Of a DNA stretch of 64,000 bases, positions 36,787-45,463 are shown piece after piece. Origin of the DNA: Candidatus Peregrinibacteria bacterium (GTDB lineage Bacteria; Patescibacteriota; Gracilibacteria; UBA1369; GCA-2718715); assembly GCA_014240275.1 (NCBI GenBank), contig JAAZXH010000008.1, positions 54,857 through 118,856 of the forward strand. Direction: 5' to 3'. The notes below the pieces were generated by a model. That model ran no database searches. It was not told the DNA's origin and saw only the letters and a program-made list of their open reading frames with translations. A program made the translations under genes and the position numbers. The stretch's first letter is position 1. The number at the start of each line of letters is the position of its first letter.

Positions 36787-37899
36787 TTATACTTTTTTAA
36801 AACCTAACTTAAAAATTAAACGATGCACAAACTGATTATTTCTTTGATAAAGGGCGGTTTTAATTTTAAATTGTCTTGAAATAGGTTCAAGCTCGTAACC
36901 ATATTCTGAAATCTTTCCAAGTAAATTAAAAAAGCTAGCATCAGAATCTGCAGCAATTTTAGGAAAAATCGGGTAACACATTACAAGTTCAAAATCTGAT
37001 TTTGCTGCTAATGATAAATTTCTAAAAAAATCCAAATATAACTCAAAAACAGTATGCATTTGAGCTTTCAAAAAATTATCTGGCTCATTTCCATGCAATG
37101 GCTTACCTAAATATCCTTCAGAAATTAATGCGTTAAAATTTGGCACATCATTAAACTTCTTAGTCACATCTTGCATAAAAACATTCGATTGAAAATTTAA
37201 ACCAAATTTTCGTTGCATAAAAAATAGATTCTTATCTGTTCCTTCAATATTTTCTTGCTTATAATCAGACCCGTACACATTTTTAGTACCAGATAAAACC
37301 GCCTCCATTAAAAGGCTTCCCGTTCCACAAAACGGGTCATAAATAGCATTAGTATTAGTTGCTATATTTAACATCATCTGAGAAAGCTTTGGTGGTAACA
37401 TACCGAGTTTTGCATCTCTATAAGGTTTCTTATAATCACGTATCGCATACTTCTTAGCATTTGCAATAAAAAAAGCTTCTAAAAAATAGACCTGAGATTT
37501 AAACTTTAGAATATAAACAAAAACATCCTTCTTATTCTGAAAACGTACTGGGCGATAGTCAGTAGCCTTAAAGGCATATTTAAATTTAATATTATTAAAA
37601 CCCACACACATCTTACGTAAATGATGAGGTTTCATAAAATTTGAATCTAATAAAACATGTTTCTTATCATCAGCTTTATCAAATCTAGATAAATAACTCA
37701 AAAATTCTGATTCAGATTTAGCAACTATTCGGTAAGCAGCTCGAACTCCACCCATTGAATCATAAGGGAGATCATAAAATTTAGAATTATTAAACAAAAG
37801 AAAGTTATCATATAAGCACTTGCGATCAAAATCAATAAAATTACCAAGCTCAGCAAGTGATAAATCTAACTGATTTCCAAAATGAATAAAACCCAACAT
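36787..37899 (-). CDS. TRM11/RlmL-like (UPF0020) RNA methyltransferase
   Basis: 370 residues. The N-terminal half is probably the THUMP-like RNA-binding part. The C-terminal methyltransferase core has the family stretch YRDAKLGMLPPKLSQMMLN and motif I IYDPFCGTGSLLMEAVLSG, then VYGSDY. The usual catalytic N/D-PPY position reads ISEGYLGKPL, as in diverged TRM11-like enzymes, so the reaction may be N2-guanine or another RNA base methylation. The proximity to tRNA-Asn is probably coincidental. Confidence 0.78.
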   Translation of the reverse strand: MLGFIHFGNQLDLSLAELGNFIDFDRKCLYDNFLLFNNSKFYDLPYDSMGGVRAAYRIVAKSESEFLSYLSRFDKADDKKHVLLDSNFMKPHHLRKMCVGFNNIKFKYAFKATDYRPVRFQNKKDVFVYILKFKSQVYFLEAFFIANAKKYAIRDYKKPYRDAKLGMLPPKLSQMMLNIATNTNAIYDPFCGTGSLLMEAVLSGTKNVYGSDYKQENIEGTDKNLFFMQRKFGLNFQSNVFMQDVTKKFNDVPNFNALISEGYLGKPLHGNEPDNFLKAQMHTVFELYLDFFRNLSLAAKSDFELVMCYPIFPKIAADSDASFFNLLGKISEYGYELEPISRQFKIKTALYQRNNQFVHRLIFKLGFKKV

Positions 37900-38016
37900 A
37901 TCCTAATATTTATTTATATAACAGCTTTTATACTAGGGTATTTAAGTGGATTTGTCTACCTAAGATTATCATTTGACCCGAAGCTTAAATTTGAATACAA
38001 TTGCAATAACACGTAA
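37882..38016 (+). CDS. Possible small single-pass membrane protein, 44 residues
   Basis: Too short for the ORF track. MNKTQHILIFIYITAFILGY begins one clear hydrophobic helix, followed by a short basic/polar tail ending NNT and TAA. It starts antisense to the first codons of the TRM11-like gene and ends 16 nt before ssb. Composition fits plus-strand genes. No promoter is evident, and the ssb -35/-10 boxes lie inside its end. Possible but unproven. Confidence 0.4.
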   Translation: MNKTQHILIFIYITAFILGYLSGFVYLRLSFDPKLKFEYNCNNT

Positions 38017-38019
38017 CAA
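37991..38019 (+). promoter_or_regulatory. Promoter of ssb
   Basis: TTGAAT (37991-37996), 17-nt spacer and TAACAA (38014-38019). The start would fall about 7 nt before the ssb ATG, making the mRNA almost leaderless. Confidence 0.5.
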
Positions 38020-38032
38020 TTAAATTTTTACC

Positions 38033-38473
38033 ATGAGTATTACATTAAACAGAGCACAATTACTTGGCAATCTAACTCGAGATCCAGAATTGAGATCAAC
38101 ACCAGCAGGAACTAGTGTTTGTTCATTCACAGTCGCAACAAATCACGCCTGGGTTGATCAAACAGGACAAAAAAAAGAAAAGGCAGAATTTCACAATATT
38201 GTTGCATGGGGTAAATTGGCAGAAATCGTATCAAACTATTTACATAAAGGTGACAAGGTATTTCTTGAAGGTAGAATCCAAACTAGAGATTGGGAAGGAG
38301 AAGATGGAAAGAAAAACTACAAAACAGAAATAATTGCAGATAACGTAATCATGCTACCAAAAAACCGCCCCATGAATTCTGACGATCTAAGTAACATGCA
38401 GCAAAATACTAACCAAAGCAGTCCAAGTGCTGAAAATAGTGATGAAATAAGTATAGAAGATTTACCATTTTAA
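38033..38473 (+). CDS. ssb: Single-stranded DNA-binding protein
   Basis: 146 residues. OB fold (1-105) with the family signature LNRAQLLGNLTRDPELRSTPAG, FHNIVAWGKLAEIV and GDKVFLEGRIQTRDWEG. A flexible Asn/Ser-rich linker leads to the acidic C-terminal tip ISIEDLPF, the partner-protein binding peptide. Start TTTTTACC-ATG with no Shine-Dalgarno sequence. The end of the gene forms a short palindrome (CCATTTTAATAAAATGG). Confidence 0.97.
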   Translation: MSITLNRAQLLGNLTRDPELRSTPAGTSVCSFTVATNHAWVDQTGQKKEKAEFHNIVAWGKLAEIVSNYLHKGDKVFLEGRIQTRDWEGEDGKKNYKTEIIADNVIMLPKNRPMNSDDLSNMQQNTNQSSPSAENSDEISIEDLPF

Positions 38474-38479
38474 TAAAAT

Positions 38480-38628
38480 GGACTTTTATAAGGGTGATAA
38501 ACGAAAAAGTACTAAACCAGTAACTTGACCGGTAGATGTACTTATGACCACTTGTACTACGATACGAAAGTCGTAACCTTAGTAACCTAGCCTAGAAGTA
38601 GCTCCACCTACCACCCTTATAGAAATCC
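38480..38628. ncRNA. Structured intergenic RNA candidate between ssb and gmk
   Basis: No ORF fits this 243-bp gap. Its ends pair: GGACTTTTATAAGGGTG (38480-38496) with CACCCTTATAGAAATCC (38612-38628), 16 of 17 positions. Inside are P2 (38531-38538 with 38605-38612), a hairpin P3 (38507-38526, AAGTACT/AGT-ACTT) and P4 (38558-38575), whose plus-strand loop is GAAA. The result is a three-way junction of about 149 nt. Strand is unclear. Minus is favoured by a TTGACA at 38660-38655 with TATAGG 16 nt on and by better P2 pairing; plus is favoured by the GNRA loop. I could not match it to SRP, tmRNA, RNase P or 6S RNA. Confidence 0.62.
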
Positions 38629-38716
38629 ACTTCCTATATTCCTACTTTACAATCTGTCAAAGTTCGTATAAACTATATTCAATTATAACCCATAGTACTA
38701 ACCAAGTCAAATCAAA

Positions 38717-39286
38717 ATGAAAGAAAATAAGTTTTTTGCAATCATAGGTCCAAGCGGATGTGGAAAAGGAAGCATCATAAAAGAATTAAAAAACACATAC
38801 CAAGATTTTTTTTATCCCATATCATATACGTCAAGACCAATTAGAGATAATGAAAAAAATGGAGAGACCTATCACTTTGTCAGTATCGAAGAATTTCAAA
38901 ATAAAATTAAAAACAACGAATTTTTAGAGTATCAACTAATACACAACCAACACTATTATGGTACTGACAGAAGATCTATCCAAACAAAACTCAAAGAAAG
39001 TCATATAATTAGAGAAATAGACTATCAAGGATTTAAAGACATCGCAAAAGTATTTCCGAAACAACAACTAGTATCAATCTTCTTAACAACAGAAACTTGG
39101 GAAGAACTCAAAAACAGGATTCAAAAAAGACAAGCAATAAGCGAAATTAACCTCAAAGAAAGAGAAAAATCCTACCACATCGAATTAGAATTTGCTAAAC
39201 AATGCAACCACATAATCTTTAACAAAGACCAACAGCTAGACAAAACAGTTAATGAAGTTAAAAAAATAATCAATACTTACTTATGA
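38717..39286 (+). CDS. gmk: Guanylate kinase
   Basis: Phosphorylates GMP to GDP, following guaA in the pathway. 189 residues. P-loop IIGPSGCGKGSI (Cys where Ala is common), the GMP-binding YTSRPIRDNEKNGETYHFVS, the Tyr-containing YYGTDRRSI and the catalytic-lid NRIQKR. It overlaps the next gene by 4 nt, leading a run gmk, holin-like, secG, binding protein, rplI, ruvX. A -10-like TATAAA lies at 38667-38672. Confidence 0.92.
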   Translation: MKENKFFAIIGPSGCGKGSIIKELKNTYQDFFYPISYTSRPIRDNEKNGETYHFVSIEEFQNKIKNNEFLEYQLIHNQHYYGTDRRSIQTKLKESHIIREIDYQGFKDIAKVFPKQQLVSIFLTTETWEELKNRIQKRQAISEINLKEREKSYHIELEFAKQCNHIIFNKDQQLDKTVNEVKKIINTYL

Positions 39287-39642
39287 TCAGGTTATTAATC
39301 AACATCGTATGTAATGGATTAATTTTAATAGCTTGTAGCAAGATATTAAGCACTACACTCCAAATCCAATCAATGGAAAACCTTATTCTATACAGCATCA
39401 TACTGTATATATTTAACTTACTCATTAAACCAATTGTTAAACTAATTAACTTTCCACTAAAAATCTTAACTTTAGGAGTATCCAGTGTAATAATCCAAGC
39501 TTGTATAATCTTATTTTGTGTAAGCTTTAGCAACATCATTCTACAAAACAACGGAATTATAATCACAAATGACTTTATTTCTTACATAAAAGTTGGTATT
39601 GTAATTGGGATCTTAGATTATATCAAAAATTTAATAGTTTAA
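39283..39642 (+). CDS. Phage-holin-4_2 (YvlD)-type membrane protein
   Basis: 119 residues, four membrane helices. The family pattern, a basic loop inside hydrophobic helices, appears as LLIKPIVKLINFPLKILTLGV. Despite the name, members are ordinary envelope proteins of unknown function. It overlaps gmk by 4 nt and stops 1 nt before secG, so it is part of the same transcript. Confidence 0.8.
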   Translation: MIRLLINIVCNGLILIACSKILSTTLQIQSMENLILYSIILYIFNLLIKPIVKLINFPLKILTLGVSSVIIQACIILFCVSFSNIILQNNGIIITNDFISYIKVGIVIGILDYIKNLIV

Positions 39643-39643
39643 A

Positions 39644-39856
39644 ATGAGTGCAATCAAAATAGTATATACGGTAGTTAGTCTACTCTTAATTATTACAATT
39701 TTAAGCCAAGCCAGAGGGGGAGGTCTATCAGCAACTTTTGGGGGAGCAGGAGAATTCTATGCCCAAAAAAGAGGTGCAGAAAAAGTTCTATTCAATATCA
39801 CTATGGTACTAGCAATCTTGTTCTTAGGGATTTCCTTGAGTTTTCATTTTGTCTAA
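39644..39856 (+). CDS. secG: Protein translocase subunit SecG
   Basis: 70 residues, the expected size. Two membrane helices flank the conserved cytoplasmic loop ILSQARGGGLSATFGGAGEF. It assists SecYEG export, needed for the many exported proteins of this window. Tightly packed between the holin-like gene and the binding protein. Confidence 0.95.
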   Translation: MSAIKIVYTVVSLLLIITILSQARGGGLSATFGGAGEFYAQKRGAEKVLFNITMVLAILFLGISLSFHFV

Positions 39857-41452
39857 ATGAATTCAGTCTTAAAAAGGTACAAAAAAAAGGATGTTTTAAT
39901 AACCAAAGTCTTATTTGGACTAATTTTAGTAATTATATTTACTCAAATTATAAATGCTATCATCTCACCATTTTTTAACGATCCAAATAAAATCATCACA
40001 ATTGGATCATATTCAAATTTTACGCAATATAACCCTATTTATTTTAACAAAGATCAAGCCAGTCGAGATTTATCTGAGTTAGAATACAAAAAATTAATTA
40101 AATACAATCCTGAAACCAAAGGTTTTGAAGCAGATCTTTGTACATTTATAATTGAAAACGAATCTAAAACGATAAAATTAAGATTACAACCCAACCAATT
40201 TTGGCACAATGACGAAGCAATAAGCAACAAAGACATAATTTACACACTACAAGAACTTTATTTGTCACCAGAGTATAAAAACCCACTAATAAAACAAAAT
40301 TTTCAAAAAACAGAAATATACGAAAATAAAAACCAAGAAATTGTATTTGAGATACCACAAGCCAATAGCTTTTTTATTGCAAACCTTGAAATTCCAATTT
40401 TTGCACAAACAGATCTAGAAAACCAAGATATTAATCAACTCAATTTCGAAGATCTTAATGGTAACAATAATTATAAAATCGAATCTGAAACACAAGAAGA
40501 CAGCCAAAGCATATTCAAACTCAAAAAACAAAAAAAAGAAGTTCAGAACAGACAAATCAATTATCATGCAATTTTTAACAAAGACCATGCTATAAAGCAA
40601 CAAAGTAACTTTGACGATTTAGTTGGACTCCAGGAAGGAGAAATAGCAATCAACCCTAATAAATTTATAAAATCAGTTAGTCTTCCACGATACCAGGCAG
40701 TATTTTTTAATACTAACAATCAATTCTTAAGAAACATTAATATACGTTCGGCCTTAAATATGGCTGCCAACAAAAAAGATCTAGTTCCAAAACTCAAAGA
40801 TCAAACAATTATTGCTAATCCTTTCTTTCAATTTGATAACATTAAAAACATTCCAGATATCAAAATTAACATTATCCAAAATCTACTAATTGAAGCAGGC
40901 TTAAAACTACAAAACAACCAATTTTACTACAACAACCAAGCTATCCAACTCACGTTGACTTATCCAAACTATCAGGTGAATCCAAGCAAAAACAAAACAA
41001 ATCAAATAATCATTGAACACTTAATTGAAAACTTCAAAAAAATCGGTATTAAACTTATCCCACAACAATATGATCTAGATATTTTCCAAAACTTATTATT
41101 GAAAAAAGAATATGATTTAATTTTGTATGGTCAAGACCTAGGAAATAACTTTGACGCTTTTAGCTTCTGGCATAGCTCACAAGCCAAGCCAAATAAACTT
41201 AATTTAAGTAATTTAAAAGATCCATTAATTGATAATTTATTAATTAATTTAAGAAAAAGTGAGCAGAATCTACAAGGGGACTTAATTCAATCTCTCAATA
41301 AAAAACTCAAACAAATTGTACCTGCAATTTTCCTGCATACAGAAAATAACAGAATTTTAATTGACAAGCGCGTAAAAAACCGTAAAATCATTAGTGATTA
41401 TACAAACTTAGCACAACGTCTAAGTAACATACATAAATGGAAACTTAATTAG
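39857..41452 (+). CDS. Membrane-anchored peptide-binding protein (SBP_bac_5/OppA-like)
   Basis: 531 residues. One N-terminal membrane helix (about 16-38, LFGLILVIIFTQIINAII) anchors an extracytoplasmic domain resembling family 5 solute-binding proteins: TIGSYSNFTQYNPIYF, LRLQPNQFWHNDEAISNKDIIYTL, NIRSALNMAANKKDLV, and a late LILYGQDLGNNFDAFSFWHSSQ. The helix replaces the lipobox Cys. It starts directly after the secG stop. No ABC permease or ATPase gene adjoins it, so partners are elsewhere or it works alone. The sequence is diverged and very Asn/Lys/Gln-rich. Confidence 0.82.
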   Translation: MNSVLKRYKKKDVLITKVLFGLILVIIFTQIINAIISPFFNDPNKIITIGSYSNFTQYNPIYFNKDQASRDLSELEYKKLIKYNPETKGFEADLCTFIIENESKTIKLRLQPNQFWHNDEAISNKDIIYTLQELYLSPEYKNPLIKQNFQKTEIYENKNQEIVFEIPQANSFFIANLEIPIFAQTDLENQDINQLNFEDLNGNNNYKIESETQEDSQSIFKLKKQKKEVQNRQINYHAIFNKDHAIKQQSNFDDLVGLQEGEIAINPNKFIKSVSLPRYQAVFFNTNNQFLRNINIRSALNMAANKKDLVPKLKDQTIIANPFFQFDNIKNIPDIKINIIQNLLIEAGLKLQNNQFYYNNQAIQLTLTYPNYQVNPSKNKTNQIIIEHLIENFKKIGIKLIPQQYDLDIFQNLLLKKEYDLILYGQDLGNNFDAFSFWHSSQAKPNKLNLSNLKDPLIDNLLINLRKSEQNLQGDLIQSLNKKLKQIVPAIFLHTENNRILIDKRVKNRKIISDYTNLAQRLSNIHKWKLN

Positions 41453-41457
41453 ATATC

Positions 41458-41922
41458 ATGCAAATCCAAGTAATATTACAAGAAAACGTAAAAAACCTAG
41501 GTCAAAAAGGACAAGCGGTAAACGTAAAAAGAGGTTATTTTATGAACTTCTTACTACCACAAAACCTTGCAAGCTTCGCAACTAAAGGTAAACTAATAGA
41601 AGCCGCAGAGGTTGAAAAGCAAGTCCAAGCAAAATTAGCAGAAGCTAAAAAAGAAGCTCAAGCAAAATACGAACAGATCAATGGCAAAACCCTGAAACTT
41701 AGTTCTAAGGTTACCAAAAAAGGTAAACTTTACGCTAAAGTTAGTCAAAACAAAATTGCTGAATTGATCCTGACTGAATACAACTTATCAGTAGGACCAA
41801 ACAATATCAAAATCAGTCAAGATATAAAAGAAGCCGGTGTACACGAATCAATAGCTGTAAACCTTGGTTCATCAATTACCGCAATGGTTAAATTAAACGT
41901 TACTGCCGAAGACAATGAATAA
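41458..41922 (+). CDS. rplI: 50S ribosomal protein L9
   Basis: 154 residues. The N-terminal domain has the L9 signature ENVKNLGQKGQAVNVKRGYFMNFLLPQNLA, then a long connecting helix (QVQAKLAEAKKEAQAKYEQI) and the C-terminal domain. L9 is absent from a number of CPR lineages, so its presence is a lineage clue. It overlaps ruvX by 8 nt. Confidence 0.96.
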   Translation: MQIQVILQENVKNLGQKGQAVNVKRGYFMNFLLPQNLASFATKGKLIEAAEVEKQVQAKLAEAKKEAQAKYEQINGKTLKLSSKVTKKGKLYAKVSQNKIAELILTEYNLSVGPNNIKISQDIKEAGVHESIAVNLGSSITAMVKLNVTAEDNE

Positions 41923-42307
41923 ACTCCTTGGAATCGATCTTGGTTCCAAATTATGCGGACTAGCAATAAGCGATAGTTTACAAACTATCGCTTTTCGATA
42001 TAAATCAATCTCAACGCAAGATTTATTAAGTTTATTGCCAAAAATAATCCAGGATGAACAAATAAATACGATCATTGTTGGCGAAAACTTATACCAAAAC
42101 AAAAATTTTCCTATAGAAAACCTAATTAGAAAACTCAGTAAAAACCTTTGTCTACCTGTTATTAAAGTCAATGAAGACTTTAGTACTGATCAAGCCAAAG
42201 AAATCTACCAACAATTTCCCAAAAAAGAACAAATCGGTTTCAATAAAGTTAAAGATGCAATATCTGCACAAATCATACTCCAAAGATATATAGACCAAAA
42301 ATGGTAG
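41915..42307 (+). CDS. ruvX: Holliday-junction-resolvase-like / pre-16S rRNA nuclease YqgF
   Basis: 130 residues, RNase H-like fold. First catalytic Asp in LLGIDLGSKLCGLAIS, middle IIVGEN, then VNEDFSTDQA and the final Asp in KVKDAISAQIILQRYI. Probably matures the 16S rRNA 5' end. It overlaps rplI by 8 nt, and its last Trp codon and TAG stop overlap the 3' CCA end of the convergent tRNA-Met. Confidence 0.93.
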   Translation: MNKLLGIDLGSKLCGLAISDSLQTIAFRYKSISTQDLLSLLPKIIQDEQINTIIVGENLYQNKNFPIENLIRKLSKNLCLPVIKVNEDFSTDQAKEIYQQFPKKEQIGFNKVKDAISAQIILQRYIDQKW

Positions 42308-42378
42308 CAGGAGTGGGAATTGAACCCACGACCCCAGGCTTATGAGTCCTGTGCTCTAACCATCTGAGCTATCCTGCC
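42302..42378 (-). tRNA. tRNA-Met (anticodon CAU, probably elongator), CCA encoded
   Basis: 77 nt with CCA. Acceptor GGCAGGA pairs with TCCTGCT (one G-U), discriminator A. D arm TAGCTCAGATGGTTAGAGC, loop CTCATAA, T arm GTGGGTTCAATTCCCAC. The anticodon stem CAGGA/GCCTG has a closing A-G mismatch. The pattern resembles elongator tRNA-Met; a lysidine-modified tRNA-Ile2 is the alternative. The initiator form is excluded by the acceptor pairing. Confidence 0.93.
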
Positions 42379-42395
42379 ATGTATTAAACAGAGCT

Positions 42396-42424
42396 ATTTT
42401 AAAGAAAAAAAAGATAAAAATCAA
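42396..42424 (-). promoter_or_regulatory. Promoter of tRNA-Met
   Basis: Minus strand TTGATT (42424-42419), 17-nt T-rich spacer and TAAAAT (42401-42396), about 18 nt before the mature 5' end. The -35 overlaps the stop region of the FtsL/DivIC-like gene. Confidence 0.65.
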
Positions 42425-42807
42425 TAGCCAAAAAAATAAATTAGCCATTTTTTATAATTTGGCTGATCTACAAAAAACTGTTGTTTTTCTAAAGCTAAAC
42501 TTTTCTCAAAACGCTGTGAATCAGTCAGAGAGTGTGATTCTGGTATAACTAAAACCTTTTCACCGGGTAAAACTAAACCTAAATTTTGTTTTGCGATTTT
42601 ATCTCGATATTCAGGGGAAGAATAATAATCTAACAAATCCAATAAGCTTTGATTTTCCAATGAAATCTCTAAATTTTGTTGCTCATACTCCATAATATAT
42701 TTTTCAACCTTATATATCTCAAATTCACTCATTGTAATTGATAAAATCATATAAAATGCAAAAAGCAATTCGAGGGCTAAGACAATTTTAGTTTGTTTTG
42801 AAAGCAT
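42421..42807 (-). CDS. FtsL/DivIC-type cell-division protein
   Basis: 128 residues. An N-terminal membrane helix (about 8-28) is followed by a coiled coil (EKYIMEYEQQNLEISLENQSLL) and the septum-initiator pattern SSPEYRDKIAKQNLGLVLPGEKVLVIP. It would act in the divisome outside the membrane as part of an FtsB/FtsL-like complex. The gene is divergent from murC with 20 bp between starts, linking division and wall synthesis. Confidence 0.85.
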   Translation of the reverse strand: MLSKQTKIVLALELLFAFYMILSITMSEFEIYKVEKYIMEYEQQNLEISLENQSLLDLLDYYSSPEYRDKIAKQNLGLVLPGEKVLVIPESHSLTDSQRFEKSLALEKQQFFVDQPNYKKWLIYFFGY

Positions 42808-42827
42808 AGATCATTTAAACTAAAAAT

Positions 42828-44102
42828 ATGATAAAGAAAAGTTATAAAAATTACAAAAAAATACTCTTGCTTGGTGCTGCAGGTATAGGCATGAGTGCGC
42901 TTGCTAGACATGTGAAAAACCTTAACCTAAAGGTAGATATTCATGATGACCAAAAAAACCAAAATTTTGAAGAACTTAAAAAAGAAAATTTTAATGAATT
43001 CAAAGGGGACATTCAAACATACGACCTTGTAATCTATAGCCTTGCTATCCAAGCAAACCATCCTATTAGAGAAAAGTTCAACAAACATCAGATTGACTCA
43101 TTAAGCTATCCAGAAGCTCTAGGTATGATCTTAAAAGAATACCCACTCATTGCAATAAGTGGAACCCACGGAAAAACCACTACCACTGGAATGCTAATTG
43201 ACATTTTTAGTCAAAACCAAGAAAAATTTTCAGCACTAATAGGTTCCAAATTACTCGGACATAACAATCAAAACTACATCATCAATCCAAATAGTAGCGT
43301 TTTTATTGCAGAAGCCTGCGAATACCAAGGAGGATTCTTAAATTACCAACCTGAGACACTAGTAATTACTAACTTAGAGCACGAACACTTTGATAGTTTT
43401 CCAAGCCAAAAATCCTATCTAGAAAATTTTCAAAAACTTATAAATCAAACTCAAAAAAATCTTATCTTAAACCAAGAATGCAAACTAAGCCAAAACCTAG
43501 AAATTCCACCACACCTAAATGTTAGTTATTTTAATAAGCAGACACCATATGTATACAATTTAAAAATCGATCACAACAACTCAAATGCGAATGCAGCCAG
43601 CGTAGTTGCATCCCTATACGGAATCAGAGAAGAAATAATTAAAAATGCTATAGGAAATTTCAAAGGAACCCAAAGACGCCAAGAAATCATCTTTCAAAAT
43701 AAACATCTAACAATAATAGATGATTACGCACACCATCCAACCGAAATAACATCAACGCTAAAAGGCATTCAGAATATGTACCCAAACCAAAAAATAACCT
43801 TGATTTATCAACCACACCAAATTAGCCGAACTAAATCTCTCATGCAAGAATTCAAAAATAGCCTACAATTAGCTGATAGAGTAATAATTCCAAATATATA
43901 CAAAGCTAGAGATGAAAAAAACATGGACGATTCTCAACTATGTATAGAGCTCTGTGAAGGAATCGGTAACAAAGCAACATACAGCCAAGGACTATTAAAA
44001 ACCAAAGAAAACTTTGAAAAACTAATACAAAAAACAACATTACTTGTAATCATGGGAGCGGGGGATGTACTCAAATGCTTACCAGATCAATACACCTCAT
44101 AA
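42828..44102 (+). CDS. murC: UDP-N-acetylmuramate--L-alanine ligase
   Basis: Adds L-Ala to UDP-MurNAc, the first peptide step of murein synthesis. 424 residues. A Rossmann N-domain (ILLLGAAGIGMSALARHV) precedes the ATP loop AISGTHGKTTTTGM, EACEYQGGFL, NLEHEHFDSF and DDYAHHPTEI. A slightly short C-terminal domain follows. GIGMSALA marks it as MurC rather than MurD, E or F. The 3' end overlaps convergent cysS by 16 nt. Confidence 0.93.
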   Translation: MIKKSYKNYKKILLLGAAGIGMSALARHVKNLNLKVDIHDDQKNQNFEELKKENFNEFKGDIQTYDLVIYSLAIQANHPIREKFNKHQIDSLSYPEALGMILKEYPLIAISGTHGKTTTTGMLIDIFSQNQEKFSALIGSKLLGHNNQNYIINPNSSVFIAEACEYQGGFLNYQPETLVITNLEHEHFDSFPSQKSYLENFQKLINQTQKNLILNQECKLSQNLEIPPHLNVSYFNKQTPYVYNLKIDHNNSNANAASVVASLYGIREEIIKNAIGNFKGTQRRQEIIFQNKHLTIIDDYAHHPTEITSTLKGIQNMYPNQKITLIYQPHQISRTKSLMQEFKNSLQLADRVIIPNIYKARDEKNMDDSQLCIELCEGIGNKATYSQGLLKTKENFEKLIQKTTLLVIMGAGDVLKCLPDQYTS

Positions 44103-45463
44103 CAATCTTGGTTATCACGAACTTGATAACCTAAGTTGTGAATTTCCATCCTTAACTTATCAGAAGTTGCGTAATCTTTATTTAAACGAGCCTCATAACG
44201 TTTTTTGGCCAGATCTAACACATAAACAGGGATCTGCAAATCAGTCTTAAATACACCTAAAACAAGATTAATTTCTGTTAGAAATTCCTGTAAGGCACCT
44301 AACTCAGATTTAGTATAATCATCCTTGTGAAATACCAAGTGTATTAAATCAAAAATATGAGATAAAGCTTTAGAAATCTGAAAATCATCTTCCATAGCAT
44401 CAAAAAACAACTGTTTTGCTTCCTTAATTGAGGATAACAAAGTTTCAGAGCTATCTTTACTTGCAGTTGTCTTAAAAATATAAGCGTAAAAATTTTGTAA
44501 TTTATAACGTGCATTAGAAGCCGCTTGCATAGCTTTCAATGTAAACTCCAATGGGGCACGATAATGGGTAGCTAATAAGAAAAACCGTAAATCTAATGGA
44601 TTGAATTCTAAAAATAAATCCTTAGCATACTTAAAATTATTTAAAGACTTAGACATTTTTTCACCATCTGTAAGTAAATAACCATTATGACACCAAAAAT
44701 CAACAAACTTATTGCCAAAACAAGCTTCTGATTGAGCAATTTCGCACTCATGGTGTGGAAACTTTAAGTCAATCCCACCTAAATGAATATCCACAGTCTC
44801 ACCTCCAAAAGCAATATAATTCATAGCAGAACATTCAATATGCCACCCTGGTCTTCCGTCTGGCACAATGCTCTCGGAATCTTTAAAAATAGGCTCATTA
44901 GGCTTGGCATGTTTCCACAATACGAAATCTTGAGGATTACGTTTTTCATCGTTCACATCAACACGCGTACCAGCCTCTAAAGCAGATAAATCTTGATTAG
45001 AGAGTTGTCCATAAGCCTCAAACTTACTAACATCAAAATAAATACCATCGCTTATTTTATAAGCTACATCACGAGATAAAAGTATTTTTACCATTTCAAA
45101 AATTTCATTCATAGAACGAGTTGCAAACATACGTTGATCTACAGGTAAAACATTTAACTTATTATAAACATCCTCAATTTGAGGTATAACTTCAGCGGCT
45201 AATTCTGAAACTTTTATTTTTTTAAGGACTGCTCTATCAATCATCTTATCATCAATATCAGTCCAATTTGCAACAAATTTAACCTTATAACCCTTAGCAA
45301 TTAAAAAGCGCCTTATCAAATCGGCTCGTACTGCAGAAAGTGCATTTCCTAAATGAATATCATCATAAACTGTCGGTCCACAATAGTACATATTAACTTT
45401 ACCTTCATTTTTAAATTTTCTCTTAGAACGAGAAAAAGAATCGTAGATATACATATTAGACAA
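44087..45463 (-). CDS. cysS: Cysteinyl-tRNA synthetase
   Basis: 458 residues, class I. Opening motif YYCGPTVYDDIHLGNALSA (HIGH-type HLGN) and GEKMSKSLNNF. Zn ligands appear in YYCGP, GWHIECSAM and HHECEIAQ. C-terminal helical domain complete. Overlaps yggT by 8 nt (co-transcribed) and murC convergently. Confidence 0.96.
   Translation of the reverse strand: MSNMYIYDSFSRSKRKFKNEGKVNMYYCGPTVYDDIHLGNALSAVRADLIRRFLIAKGYKVKFVANWTDIDDKMIDRAVLKKIKVSELAAEVIPQIEDVYNKLNVLPVDQRMFATRSMNEIFEMVKILLSRDVAYKISDGIYFDVSKFEAYGQLSNQDLSALEAGTRVDVNDEKRNPQDFVLWKHAKPNEPIFKDSESIVPDGRPGWHIECSAMNYIAFGGETVDIHLGGIDLKFPHHECEIAQSEACFGNKFVDFWCHNGYLLTDGEKMSKSLNNFKYAKDLFLEFNPLDLRFFLLATHYRAPLEFTLKAMQAASNARYKLQNFYAYIFKTTASKDSSETLLSSIKEAKQLFFDAMEDDFQISKALSHIFDLIHLVFHKDDYTKSELGALQEFLTEINLVLGVFKTDLQIPVYVLDLAKKRYEARLNKDYATSDKLRMEIHNLGYQVRDNQDCYEVY

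Noticed and set aside
38480-38628. Identification as SRP RNA, 6S RNA, tmRNA or RNase P RNA
   Set aside because: No GGAAGCA-type SRP loop, no tRNA-like end, no RNase P core sequences, and the asymmetric junction does not suit 6S RNA.
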